Source: Duncaniella muricolitica | GTDB lineage: Bacteria; Bacteroidota; Bacteroidia; Bacteroidales; Muribaculaceae | Direction of reading: 5' to 3' | NCBI GenBank assembly: GCA_025808375.1 | Contig: CP061009.1 | Location: 1,302,001-1,366,000, forward strand | Length of the DNA stretch: 64,000 bases | Shown here: piece after piece, positions 42,415 through 51,165 of the stretch | Layout: each line of letters begins with the position of its first letter | Position numbering within the stretch: position 1 is the first letter of the stretch | Translations under genes and position numbers: made by a program | The notes under the pieces: generated by a model | The model's input: only the letters and a program-made list of their open reading frames with translations | Databases searched by the model: none | Told to the model about the DNA's origin: nothing

Positions 42415-42988
42415 TTGGGCTTATTCTCAATACATCGCCACTGGTGATAAGGAGCAACTTAAAAAGCTCTATTCGATAATGTCAGAACTGGAAGAAATGA
42501 AAGCCCCGGGGCTTCATGAAAACGGCTTTGGTTCTACATGGCTTGGTAATCTCATAATCAAACTTGGTGGAAATTGGAAACAAGTTTATTACAGAGGATC
42601 TTGGGACAACCTTTTGCTACACGAAGATGGGACAGTCTCATTTTCTGTTGAATCAGCATGGGGAGAGTTATATGATGTTCGTAAATTCATCGAAGAGCAT
42701 TTCCCAGGAGTGAGACTCTACTTCCAATGCGAAGAATCAGGTATGAGCATTTATCAGACTAACGATGACACCGGACAATACTTTCCTGAAAAGTATTACC
42801 TCTGGGTTGAGAATGGAACGACTGAATATTACACATCCCTAGAAGCACTTACCAAAGAGGTCCAAAATATCACAGGCTCCAAAAATCTCAAGACTCTCGA
42901 TTCCTGCAAAAAGGCACTTGAAACTTATTCACGTTCCAATAGCGATCTCTACTATACATTAGAAGATTTCGAGCTACTGGATGACTAA
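42407..42988 (+). CDS. Api92-like/DUF1281-type protein
   Basis: Starting at the ATG at 42407 the protein begins MPNWAYSQYIATGDKEQLKK, as in ferredoxin-like Api92-type phage proteins (MPNW...N-x-L). GSTWLGNLIIKLGG and DGTVSFSVESAWGELYDVRK are further matches in pattern. The role of these proteins is unknown. A terminator follows at once. Confidence 0.6.
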   Translation: MPNWAYSQYIATGDKEQLKKLYSIMSELEEMKAPGLHENGFGSTWLGNLIIKLGGNWKQVYYRGSWDNLLLHEDGTVSFSVESAWGELYDVRKFIEEHFPGVRLYFQCEESGMSIYQTNDDTGQYFPEKYYLWVENGTTEYYTSLEALTKEVQNITGSKNLKTLDSCKKALETYSRSNSDLYYTLEDFELLDD

Positions 42989-42998
42989 TCCTATTGAG

Positions 42999-43036
42999 AA
43001 GGTATGCGGCAGCCGTCGTATGCCTTTTCTTTTTGT
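42999..43036 (+). terminator. terminator after the Api92-like gene
   Basis: AAGGTATGCGG (42999-43009) pairs with CGTATGCCTT region (43017-43026), with G-U pairs, followed by TTCTTTTTG. Confidence 0.7.
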
Positions 43037-43272
43037 CCTGTCGTAATCGTCGAATTGGCCGTAAAATCGGCTTCCCATGACAGGTATTCTCTTGGCGGAG
43101 AAAAACTCGATTTTGGGAGAATATTTCTTTAAGGGTGTGATATTACGATAATTAGGTCTGTTTTCAAATATTCCCAAAATTCAAGACTCAAAACTTAAAG
43201 GTCAATGCGGAAATTTTTGTAATATATTTGCCCCATTATTAAACGCCAGACACTATTATTAATAAAACAATA

Positions 43273-43608
43273 ATGGGAACCCGTGTCATTCAATACTTAG
43301 AATTTACTCTAAGAAGCTGGTGGGCTATCGTAAAAGGCTCACTGGTTTCATTGGCTGCTTTATTCCTAACCTTTATAGGAGGAGTATTTCTATTCGGGCG
43401 TTATACTATGGAAGCTCAAAAAGATAGGCAAATCACAGAAATGAATACTGAGTTTAATTTGAAAATTATCAGCATTGAACAGCAATATCGAATCGAACTT
43501 CAGAACCTAAAAAATGAGGTAAGGGATAAAGAGAAAGAGTCCGCAATCTGGCAAGAGAAATATTTTCATCTTTTACTAGATAAAGGAAAGGATAAGGCTG
43601 ACCCATAA
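43273..43608 (+). CDS. small membrane protein with coiled coil
   Basis: 111 residues: one transmembrane helix (SLVSLAALFLTFIGGVFLFG, about 24-43), then a coiled coil rich in Glu, Lys and Gln to the end. A TATATTTG box is at 43223-43230. Phage spanin- or lysis-accessory-like by shape only. Confidence 0.55.
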   Translation: MGTRVIQYLEFTLRSWWAIVKGSLVSLAALFLTFIGGVFLFGRYTMEAQKDRQITEMNTEFNLKIISIEQQYRIELQNLKNEVRDKEKESAIWQEKYFHLLLDKGKDKADP

Positions 43609-43647
43609 TTGTATTTGAAGTTTCCATATCCGAAACGACTAATTTCC

Positions 43648-43917
43648 TTATCTTTGTAGAATAATCTGCTCATTAAGAGCGTCTAATCCAAATATTTTTT
43701 GTAACTTTGCATTATCCAATGGAAGAGAAATACCATTGGAAAAGAAAAGTGTCAAGCTTTCTTTCTCAGCAAGACGAATCGCCAATTCAATAACAGACTG
43801 AGATAGAGTGAGATTAGACGCTCTTTCTGTTTTGTAGTATCTGTCGGTGCGACCTACGCCGTCGTATCTTAGCATACTCAATTCAGAGGGGCAGTTTATT
43901 CTACCCTCATATATCAT
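43648..43917 (-). CDS. doubtful small protein
   Basis: An 89-residue frame (MIYEGRINCPSELSMLRYDG) on the minus strand between two plus-strand genes. It has plausible amphipathic helices but contains an inverted repeat pair (43675-43687 and 43811-43823) and an inner hairpin, so the segment may instead be a non-coding palindromic element. Confidence 0.3.
   Translation of the reverse strand: MIYEGRINCPSELSMLRYDGVGRTDRYYKTERASNLTLSQSVIELAIRLAEKESLTLFFSNGISLPLDNAKLQKIFGLDALNEQIILQR
43675..43823. repeat. nested inverted repeats
   Basis: AAGAGCGTCTAAT (43675-43687) and its complement (43811-43823) enclose about 120 bases, which contain a second hairpin TCCAATGG/CCATTGGA (43715-43722 and 43733-43740) and a TAACTTTG box. 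It may be a small structured RNA or a MITE-like relic. Confidence 0.4.
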
Positions 43918-44039
43918 TCAGTCTGTAGGCTTTGGCGAGCCTGTCTTGCTATGATTGAGGTGCGATGAATTCCCCTCTTTTCTTGTACCCAAACTAACCG
44001 CCGAATTAGGGAGTCAGGAGGCATGAAACTGACCTAAAA

Positions 44040-45191
44040 ATGTTCAGTCATCTTCTTATTTCAATCATCCTGACTCTCGGAGTTGTGATAATTGGGTATA
44101 GGTATCTTATTAACAATTATCTTAAACAGCATCCGTCCGTAAATGCCGACTCAATAAAAGCGGCTTTGAAACTGCCCGTCCTCCAGTTTGGCGTATGGAC
44201 TTTAGCTTTCATCCCATTCTGGGCATTTCTCCCAACACACCCTCAAAAAGACGGAGGTGAAGCTTTCCTGTCTAGTGATCTTGCTAATTGGGCAATGTTC
44301 CGAGAACTAGCCAATCTCGGTGATGGTCTATATCTCCTGCAAACTCTATTGGGATTAGGGTTTCTTATCTTTGGAGGGATTGGAATTTCTGTTATATACT
44401 CGCTCATTAAGCAGAAAATATATAGTGATTCCACTATAAAAGCTCTTAGCACTTTAACCACAGTATTCACGACCTTGGTTGCATGGAATATATTAGTCAC
44501 CATTGTTGGCTGTTTTGTGATCCTGCTATTGGGTGATTCAGCTCCTGCAATTTTCCTCACTATATTTATACTAGCGAATATCGTCCTTGCATGGTGGATA
44601 ATTAGAAAAGCGATTAGAATGCAAAAATCCTTTAATGCGAGCTTCCCGACATTGTCTCATAGCACTATACATGAATCTAAAGAGGATACCAAAAAATGTC
44701 CATATTGTGGCGAGACAATTCTTTCGGTTGCTAAGAAATGTAAACATTGTGGCGAATGGATAAAGGAAGAAGACACTATAATAGAAATAAAAAAGAAAAT
44801 CTGTCCAATATGCGGAGAAGAAATCAATGCAGAGGATAAAATTTGCCCCTACTGCCATGAAAATGTAGAGCAACCTCGAAATGCTTTCAGAGAAAAGATC
44901 ATGGCTGAGAAAGAAAATGCTAAATCAAAAGATAATATAAAAACGAATAACAAAACTTGGATAATAGTTGCAATAGTCGCTGTTGCAATAGTTATTTGTG
45001 CTGTGATATTCTCTTCAAAGAATTCCTCACTATCTAGTAGTCAATCAAATAAAACTATAGACACTTACAAAGAGGTGGAAATAACACCAGAAGAAGACTA
45101 TGATGATTACTATAACAGTGATGGTATGATTCAACATTCTGAGGATCAGGGACAAAACATACCCGGTGATGATGACCCATGGAATAACTAA
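44040..45191 (+). CDS. multi-pass membrane protein with double zinc ribbon
   Basis: The 383-residue protein has four or five membrane helices in its first 200 residues, then two zinc ribbons (KKCPYCGETILSVAKKCKHC and CPICGEEINAEDKICPYC), another membrane helix (TWIIVAIVAVAIVICAVIFS) and an acidic periplasmic or outer tail (EEDYDDYYNSDG). The ribbons are of the UPF0547 type. It is the first of five closely spaced genes; the fourth encodes a second membrane protein with the same ribbon. Confidence 0.65.
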   Translation: MFSHLLISIILTLGVVIIGYRYLINNYLKQHPSVNADSIKAALKLPVLQFGVWTLAFIPFWAFLPTHPQKDGGEAFLSSDLANWAMFRELANLGDGLYLLQTLLGLGFLIFGGIGISVIYSLIKQKIYSDSTIKALSTLTTVFTTLVAWNILVTIVGCFVILLLGDSAPAIFLTIFILANIVLAWWIIRKAIRMQKSFNASFPTLSHSTIHESKEDTKKCPYCGETILSVAKKCKHCGEWIKEEDTIIEIKKKICPICGEEINAEDKICPYCHENVEQPRNAFREKIMAEKENAKSKDNIKTNNKTWIIVAIVAVAIVICAVIFSSKNSSLSSSQSNKTIDTYKEVEITPEEDYDDYYNSDGMIQHSEDQGQNIPGDDDPWNN

Positions 45192-45204
45192 TAATGGATA
45201 AATT

Positions 45205-45624
45205 ATGAAAAAGGTAATCTTATTTACGCTCGCAATTTGTATTGCTTTAGTTGCCGGAGCACAAGACCTATCAAAATACAGAGGTGTTTACATCTTCAAT
45301 CATGTTGAAACTCAGAGCGTTTATAATGGGAATAAACGTGTAGTAGATTTTGACGCATCAAAAGAGCGTTATCAAGACAACCCAGAATGTATGATTGAGA
45401 TTGGTTCAAAATGGGTTGGAGTACCAAATTACAACTACTCCATCGTTGGAAGTAAAGTTAAAAATGATGGTACTGTCCTTTTGAAGCTGAAAGATGACAG
45501 CTGGGGAATTACAGCTACAATGGAAATACGCCCCAATAAAACAATAAACTTTTATGGTACGGATGAAGGTAAAATTGTCTTTACTAAATGGTATACTCAA
45601 TTTCATTCTTTCAAAAAGAAATAA
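45205..45624 (+). CDS. small exported protein
   Basis: Signal peptide MKKVILFTLAICIALVAGAQ, then about 120 residues of predicted beta structure. It follows the zinc-ribbon membrane gene by 13 bases. No family recognised. Confidence 0.6.
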   Translation: MKKVILFTLAICIALVAGAQDLSKYRGVYIFNHVETQSVYNGNKRVVDFDASKERYQDNPECMIEIGSKWVGVPNYNYSIVGSKVKNDGTVLLKLKDDSWGITATMEIRPNKTINFYGTDEGKIVFTKWYTQFHSFKKK

Positions 45625-45685
45625 TTAATGGCTATCAATGAGACATTTACATATTATCGTTGACCTTATAAAAGCTAATCTTAAA

Positions 45686-46225
45686 ATGGAACAAATACCG
45701 GAAACAAAGAACTGTCCTCATTGTGGAAAAGAGATAATGGCTGTTGCTAAAAAATGTCGCCATTGTGGGAAGTGGATAGATAGCCAACACATATCTCCTA
45801 TAACTCGGGAGAACATCAGTCCACGATTGAAACAGAGGGCTATATATGGACTTATGACTATTGTCGGTATAGTCATAGCAATAATCAGTGGTCCACGATA
45901 TTTATACTCTACAAATTCACTTTGGATAATTTCTTATCTTGTGGGCTGGTTAATGATTTCATATGGAGCGTGCAAGTTTATTATATCCATTAGCAAGAAT
46001 CCGACATCGGCAAAGTATTGGATTACAATTTCTGCTATTTTGGTAATGCTTCTGTCGTTGTCTATCTCAGTGTTCCATCTAATCGATTTAGTGGACATGG
46101 ATTGTGGATTAGAATGCTTCCTAGTATTGCATCCTCTTGCTATAACCTTCGGCATAACAGTTCTAATATTACTTTTGTCGTACAAATCATCCAGCATTTC
46201 TAATCCGCAAAATTCTAATCAATGA
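45686..46225 (+). CDS. membrane protein with single zinc ribbon
   Basis: From the ATG at 45686 the 179-residue protein starts with a UPF0547-like ribbon (NCPHCGKEIMAVAKKCRHCG), nearly the same as in the gene at 44040, then has four membrane helices. The frame is open to 45638 but the added 16 residues do not look like a natural N-terminus. Its stop overlaps the next ATG in ATGA. Confidence 0.62.
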   Translation: MEQIPETKNCPHCGKEIMAVAKKCRHCGKWIDSQHISPITRENISPRLKQRAIYGLMTIVGIVIAIISGPRYLYSTNSLWIISYLVGWLMISYGACKFIISISKNPTSAKYWITISAILVMLLSLSISVFHLIDLVDMDCGLECFLVLHPLAITFGITVLILLLSYKSSSISNPQNSNQ

Positions 46226-47046
46226 GATTTAAAGTGCTTATCTTAATGCTCTTATCCTCCATTAGTATTGTGGCACAGGGGGCTTCAAACAACTGGCAAA
46301 AGCAATACATGGCAGATGAGTTTGGTGATGCGGACTACTCTAAACCCATGTATCAACTCATTGTTGATCCTATTGGTGGATATGGAGCCTCAGTAGAGTT
46401 CAACTATATCCAAGGGTTGTTTATAGTGAGCTTTAGAGATGCCTTCGAAGGACTTGATGACATAAAATCGCTCAAGGTTAAGTCATCTTCTGGTCAAGTA
46501 TATGACTTAAAATATGATTTGATTAGCAGGGAGCCGTCAATGTATGGTATTCAGAAAGAGTCCTCAGATGTATTACTACGTCTTCTCGAACAAGGCAACT
46601 TCACAATAAGCGTCAAAACCCCTGTTCCATTCTCCTACGGGGAAACTCATAACCATGCGTTTAAGATTGGCACACAAGGTCAAGGCATCTCTAAACTCAC
46701 AGGAAACAAAGCATCAGTCTCCGGTAAGCTTACTTTTAAGGGTAAAACTGGTGGAAAGTATTCAATTACCGTTCAGTTTGATCAGCCTGAATCAGTGTTT
46801 GAAAATGGAGGAACATTAACCGGTACATATTGGTATGGCAATGGCACCAACGGTAAGATGAAGCTCAAAGGTAGTGTAGATGGTTTAGGCCGAATTGACA
46901 TGGAAGAATATGATTCCCAAGGTAAAAAATGTGGAGATTGGTTCTTGAACACGCTATCAAGCGATGATGGAATGAAATACGCCCTTGATGGCGTAATGAC
47001 CAATGCCAAAGATCAGACATTTAATGTCAGCCTAACACAACAATAA
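46222..47046 (+). CDS. exported beta-rich protein
   Basis: Signal peptide MRFKVLILMLLSSISIVAQG, then about 255 residues with many alternating beta segments (VSGKLTFKGKTGGKYSITVQ, GTYWYGNGTNGKMKLKGSVD). No cysteine pair or known domain is seen, apart from one Cys near KKCGDWF. It is coupled (ATGA) to the ribbon membrane gene, so the exported and membrane proteins probably act together. Confidence 0.6.
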   Translation: MRFKVLILMLLSSISIVAQGASNNWQKQYMADEFGDADYSKPMYQLIVDPIGGYGASVEFNYIQGLFIVSFRDAFEGLDDIKSLKVKSSSGQVYDLKYDLISREPSMYGIQKESSDVLLRLLEQGNFTISVKTPVPFSYGETHNHAFKIGTQGQGISKLTGNKASVSGKLTFKGKTGGKYSITVQFDQPESVFENGGTLTGTYWYGNGTNGKMKLKGSVDGLGRIDMEEYDSQGKKCGDWFLNTLSSDDGMKYALDGVMTNAKDQTFNVSLTQQ

Positions 47047-47052
47047 ACCCAC

Positions 47053-47469
47053 ATGAAAAAGATCTATATAATACTTTTTGCATTAGTGGCATCCTTGCAA
47101 ATGTTTGCATCTCTTCCAATATACCGAGATGCTGATCAAATCGTGACAATGGATGATAAGGTATATATGCAAGGAAAAATTCAAATACTGATTTTAGAGA
47201 TCAGTCCAGTTTCAGAATATGCTAAAACATATTGGGCAAATATCATGCCTCACTCTAAAAGCATCCCTTCAAAAATAGCGGTCACCTATGCCTTTTCTCC
47301 CGACTGGACAGAATATTCGATAGTGGCAATGCTATTTTATAATAGTTTAGGACAACAAATTGATAAGATAGAAGTGGAGGAAATAGTATGGGATAAGACC
47401 GTTTCAAACGTTAGAGCGCGGGATATGACGAATATCGCTAAAGGCTTGCCACGACAAGCTTTGAAATAA
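47053..47469 (+). CDS. small exported protein, last gene of the ribbon operon
   Basis: Signal peptide MKKIYIILFALVASLQMFAS, then about 118 residues of unknown fold. It starts six bases after the previous gene, and a terminator with a 12-pair stem follows. Confidence 0.6.
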   Translation: MKKIYIILFALVASLQMFASLPIYRDADQIVTMDDKVYMQGKIQILILEISPVSEYAKTYWANIMPHSKSIPSKIAVTYAFSPDWTEYSIVAMLFYNSLGQQIDKIEVEEIVWDKTVSNVRARDMTNIAKGLPRQALK

Positions 47470-47474
47470 AAATC

Positions 47475-47507
47475 AACAGCTTACTCTTAACCGGGTGGGC
47501 TGTTTTG
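47475..47507 (+). terminator. terminator of the ribbon-protein operon
   Basis: AACAGCTTACTC (47475-47486) pairs with GGGTGGGCTGTT (47493-47504), three of the pairs being G-U, followed by TT. Confidence 0.6.
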
Positions 47508-47901
47508 CTAATGGGGAGTAAAAGAAAAATGAAGAGCCGTTATCAATCCTCTTCGGATTAACTTAGCTCTTCGATGGGCGTTGGCGTTCTGTTGCATAGA
47601 CTAAAGCTGATGCAATTACTGACTTCGTTTCCATCCTTCCAATCGTAATTTGTAGCCTTCTCTTCGATGCTACTACGACCAGGCAATATTATGGAGATTT
47701 CCAAACATAGCCACGCCCTCATGGACGTGCAGACTATATCCTTTCATCTCATGTATAAGGTTTTTAGCCGATTATTTCCGTAAAAAGGTTGACACGTATC
47801 ACTACCCAAATCAAAGACGTTTTTTCACGTCATGGCAATAATTGACAACTATGTGCTTCTCAAATACCGAATATGGAGATTCAAAGTAGGTGACATCTTA
47901 A
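47508..47901. other. 394-base gap, possibly structured RNA
   Basis: No gene fits here. GAAGAGC (47531-47537) and GCTCTTC (47567-47573) are inverted; CTCTTCG recurs three times (near 47550, 47568 and 47658). The segment ACGTGCAGACTATATCC (about 47727-47745) is reminiscent of group I intron core pairing but lacks a partner. The region has a mixed composition unlike spacer DNA. Confidence 0.35.
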
Positions 47902-48912
47902 TTATTTTTCCTTTCTACTACCAATAAAGGCGTTTCGTTCTGTTCCAAATTCCGCTCTGGCCTTCTTATAGCAGCTATTCACCATGCTTTCAATATCATC
48001 ATTCTTCAATCCGGCGCGGCTGTCTTCTCCAAACTGCCCGATTAAAGACCATGTCGCGTTTTCATATAGTATGCCATCCTTGCAGTATAGTATGGCCCTG
48101 CGCAGAACCTCAGAGTGCCTGTTGCCATCCTTGTAATAATCGGGATTAGCTGCGTTGCATGACTTAACGAGCATATTCATTAGTTTTTTGTCAGTACACG
48201 TCAACTGCCATCCTTTATTCATTAAAATCTCCTGACTTGTATGTTGAAATTGTCCGGATGTGGTATGTGGGGGAATGCTTTGATTGCTGACAGACACCGG
48301 TGGAAGATAGGATGGGTTATGGTGAAACTGAAACTCATCCAAATAGGGGTCGGTATTCACAAACAGATCCAGATCATGGCAGATAAAACAGGCTCTCGTT
48401 ATATCCTTGCATTTCATATCCAATTGTGGCGTTCTTGAATATAAGCTGTCTTTCACCTGATTAAAGAGTTCAGTGTGAAAAGCGGAGTCTCTATTAGAAT
48501 GGAGCATGGCAACTTTAAGACCCTTTGCCGGAGATTTCCAAATCGCGTATATATGCAGAGGGGTTGAATAACGGATTAGCTGCTGCCTAAAATTTTCAAT
48601 CACTGCCTTATCCGGATTCTCCCAGTCAAAGTCAAGTATCAGGATATTGGAGTACTCGATTAGATTTGAAGGCTGACCATCCCGATATTTGAATCTGCCT
48701 GACGGACATATCATTGGCAATAGCTTCTTTGTTTCCTTATAAGCTGTGTTATTGATGGAGTAACACTGTTTTATATTATCAGTAAGGTCAATTAGCCATT
48801 GTGGAGATTCTTTTATCAAACTTAGTATCTTATCAAACTCGACCCAACATTGTGATGTTGAGTCGCTAGCATCATTGTAATACGAAATATTACCTTTTAT
48901 CTTATTAATCAT
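47902..48912 (-). CDS. VirE N-terminal-like/BT4734-type protein
   Basis: From the ATG at 48912 the protein has 336 residues and matches the VirE-N/BT4734-BF3469 type of Bacteroidales elements: SGRFKYRDGQPSNLIEYSNI, ILILDFDWENP, AIWKSPAKGLKVAML and the later CHDLDLFVNTDP. These are remote primase-like domains that often precede DUF3987 helicase/primase-like domains. Here the DUF3987 part is a separate gene at 53688. The extra 18 codons to 48966 have no promoter or homology support. Confidence 0.7.
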   Translation of the reverse strand: MINKIKGNISYYNDASDSTSQCWVEFDKILSLIKESPQWLIDLTDNIKQCYSINNTAYKETKKLLPMICPSGRFKYRDGQPSNLIEYSNILILDFDWENPDKAVIENFRQQLIRYSTPLHIYAIWKSPAKGLKVAMLHSNRDSAFHTELFNQVKDSLYSRTPQLDMKCKDITRACFICHDLDLFVNTDPYLDEFQFHHNPSYLPPVSVSNQSIPPHTTSGQFQHTSQEILMNKGWQLTCTDKKLMNMLVKSCNAANPDYYKDGNRHSEVLRRAILYCKDGILYENATWSLIGQFGEDSRAGLKNDDIESMVNSCYKKARAEFGTERNAFIGSRKEK

Positions 48913-49243
48913 TATATTTTCAGATTTAGTATTATTGAACAGAGGAGCTTCGCCCCTAGGGCCCATTAACTGAAATAAGGGATTTTTTCTTTTCAGTTAA
49001 CCTGTTGAGACGAAGTCGAGTCCTCTTTTTTGTCTCTTTTCTTTTTTTGATTTTTATCAGTGAGGATAAACATTCATGAATCGTCATGGTCGAATGCTTG
49101 GATTCCCGAAGGGGATTCAAGTATTCTCGTTCCTTTCAATTACACATCCATTGTCTTTTGTCTGATTATTGTTGTGCATATAATATTTAGGGCCGTAAAT
49201 TTGCTCTCATATAATATAGGGTTAGGATGAATTTCGCGGCCCT
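48913..49243. other. 331-base gap with several hairpins
   Basis: TTAACTGAAA (48968-48977) and TTTCAGTTAA form one hairpin; CTTGGATTCCC-GAA-GGGATTCAAG near 49098-49124 forms another; AGGGCCG near 49190 and CGCGGCCCT near 49230 form a third. There is also a T-rich stretch at 49010-49060. No gene was seen. It may hold a terminator for the helicase-like gene and a leader for the VirE-N-like gene, or a replication site. Confidence 0.4.
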
Positions 49244-50962
49244 TCATTGAATCTCCATCTTTATGCCCAATTTTCTTAAAGCAGACCGTAATTTACTGTA
49301 TCTCTCACTTTTTTTCCTGTCTCTTGGAATAAGCTCAAATAATTCATTCAGAGATATTTTAGGGCTGTAATTATACCTTCGTTGAAGGGCATCCATTATC
49401 AAGTCATTCTGTTCGCATAATTTCATAATCTCCTGCCGGTGATTGCTTCTGATCTTTGCACTGTCAAAACGAATCTCCAGCCAGTCAGGAATTTTAGATC
49501 CTTGAACTTGCAATGGTGCCAGCCCTTTGTTTTCTAGATAGTCTCTCAAGGCGCAGATAAAGCCATCCGAAAAGTCATCAGAATAGCATACCGAATATTC
49601 CTTGCCATCGTGGAGCCTTATGCCTATCCTGCAAAGCAACTGAACAAAAGCCCATAGCCTGTGCCTTCCATTGTCGATCTCAACGCCGAAACTGGTTTTG
49701 AACTTTTGTGTATCTGTGTTGGGTATATACCATTTCCCAGCAAGGATAATCTCATTGAAGTCACGGAACTCATTCGTTGACTTGCTTTCCGAGCTGCCAT
49801 AGTAGATGACACTGTACATCGTTTGATTTAAGGCTGTATTCTTGGCTAATTCGTTTACAGCCAAATCATAGTAATCGGTACTGTTCGAATCCGCTGCCTT
49901 TTTCCCAAAGTTCTTCCATACGACCACAAGTGTCTTCTTCCCCATTGCCTGATTTTTCATAAGGCGATCATTGCACCAAGCCATGAAGTTATTGAAAGAG
50001 TCATTGTCGAAGTTATCCTCACGTCGTTTTAATGTGAAATAGAAAGGCGTGAAGCGGACTCTGCAATTATATTTCTTGTCAACATCAATGAGCTTATAAA
50101 ATTGAGAGCCTTCAAAAAGCACATTTCCCGCGCCCTCCAAAACGATGACGTGGGTATTTACTTTCTGCTCTGACAAATGCAATGGAGTGAACGATATGCC
50201 CACAACATCATCAGAAGAGCTAATCCACTGGTCAAAGTATTCAGGTATCATCTTGAATACCACATTTCGCTTTATCTCAGAAATCGCTGTATTTGACTTG
50301 GGGAACGGATTAGTGGATTGATCCTTGAAGAACCTGTTATATGTCTCCTTGATTGTTTCACTGGGATAGCATCTATCACTCCCCTTGGTGTCGATAGCGC
50401 AGAATGACGACAATAAAGATCGTGGCATTGTGAAGAAGGGCTGAATAAACCGTGGGGTCTCATCAAATATCACATACTTTCTCAAATCACATCGCGCCAT
50501 CAAGCTTCTAAAATCTCCGTCAAATGGGGTCACATCAGATTTAGGATTGAATATCAGGAAATAATTTATCAGGTCAGTCCAAAATCTGACATGGGTGATC
50601 AAGACAAGCTTCTTTGTCATCAGTATCTCTGGATTATTCTGATATTGTTGAAGAAACTGACTATGCCTCTTATCGGAGGATATGATAATAACATCCTCCG
50701 GCCTCACTCCAAACTCGATCCCGTGGTTTGCTATCCAATGGTACATTTTGTCAAGTTCAGCTATGGTGTCAACACAGTACAGTATGCCCTCATTGGCTCT
50801 CTGCCTTATTATGGACTTGCAGCATTCGGTCTTCCCGCTTCCGCAACCCGTACTAAGCACATAGCAACCGTTATTGTCAGGAACACTTAAAGTTCCATTC
50901 ACCATATCCATTTCAAATCCATCTCCATCTGGATGGAATCTAACATTGAATAATTCCTTCAT
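49244..50962 (-). CDS. helicase-like P-loop ATPase
   Basis: The 572-residue protein has Walker A STGCGSGKT (residues 37-45), motif Ia-like YCVDTIAELDKMYHW, and a Walker B YVIFDETPRF, as in superfamily 2-type ATPases. A later segment (LLCRIGIRLHDGKEYSVCYS) fits a motif VI-like Arg region. It is probably a replication or DNA-processing helicase of the island. The next gene upstream overlaps its start by four bases. Confidence 0.65.
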   Translation of the reverse strand: MKELFNVRFHPDGDGFEMDMVNGTLSVPDNNGCYVLSTGCGSGKTECCKSIIRQRANEGILYCVDTIAELDKMYHWIANHGIEFGVRPEDVIIISSDKRHSQFLQQYQNNPEILMTKKLVLITHVRFWTDLINYFLIFNPKSDVTPFDGDFRSLMARCDLRKYVIFDETPRFIQPFFTMPRSLLSSFCAIDTKGSDRCYPSETIKETYNRFFKDQSTNPFPKSNTAISEIKRNVVFKMIPEYFDQWISSSDDVVGISFTPLHLSEQKVNTHVIVLEGAGNVLFEGSQFYKLIDVDKKYNCRVRFTPFYFTLKRREDNFDNDSFNNFMAWCNDRLMKNQAMGKKTLVVVWKNFGKKAADSNSTDYYDLAVNELAKNTALNQTMYSVIYYGSSESKSTNEFRDFNEIILAGKWYIPNTDTQKFKTSFGVEIDNGRHRLWAFVQLLCRIGIRLHDGKEYSVCYSDDFSDGFICALRDYLENKGLAPLQVQGSKIPDWLEIRFDSAKIRSNHRQEIMKLCEQNDLIMDALQRRYNYSPKISLNELFELIPRDRKKSERYSKLRSALRKLGIKMEIQ

Positions 50963-51165
50963 TTTGTCTTCATGTCATCAATAACAAGCCAATCTTCAGC
51001 ATGGCTTCTTATAATCACGCTGACATAATGATCCAATTCCTCATCGTTAAAAAAATCAGCGTCTAAATCAGGGTGTTTCTTCATAAATTCAAACTCCTCT
51101 CTAGCGGAATCATATATCCAAGAGAGTTTCACTATTCTTTTCACTGTAGGTTTCATAATTTTCAT
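50959..51165 (-). CDS. small protein coupled to the helicase-like gene
   Basis: A 68-residue protein (basic start, then acidic FNDEELDHYVSVIIRS). It overlaps both neighbours by four bases (ATGA), which argues that it is real and translated in series. Family unknown. Confidence 0.55.
   Translation of the reverse strand: MKIMKPTVKRIVKLSWIYDSAREEFEFMKKHPDLDADFFNDEELDHYVSVIIRSHAEDWLVIDDMKTK

Noticed and set aside
47727..47745. Group I intron-like core (GCAGACTATATCC)
   Set aside because: No complementary GATATAGTC-type partner or exon junction could be found on either strand nearby.
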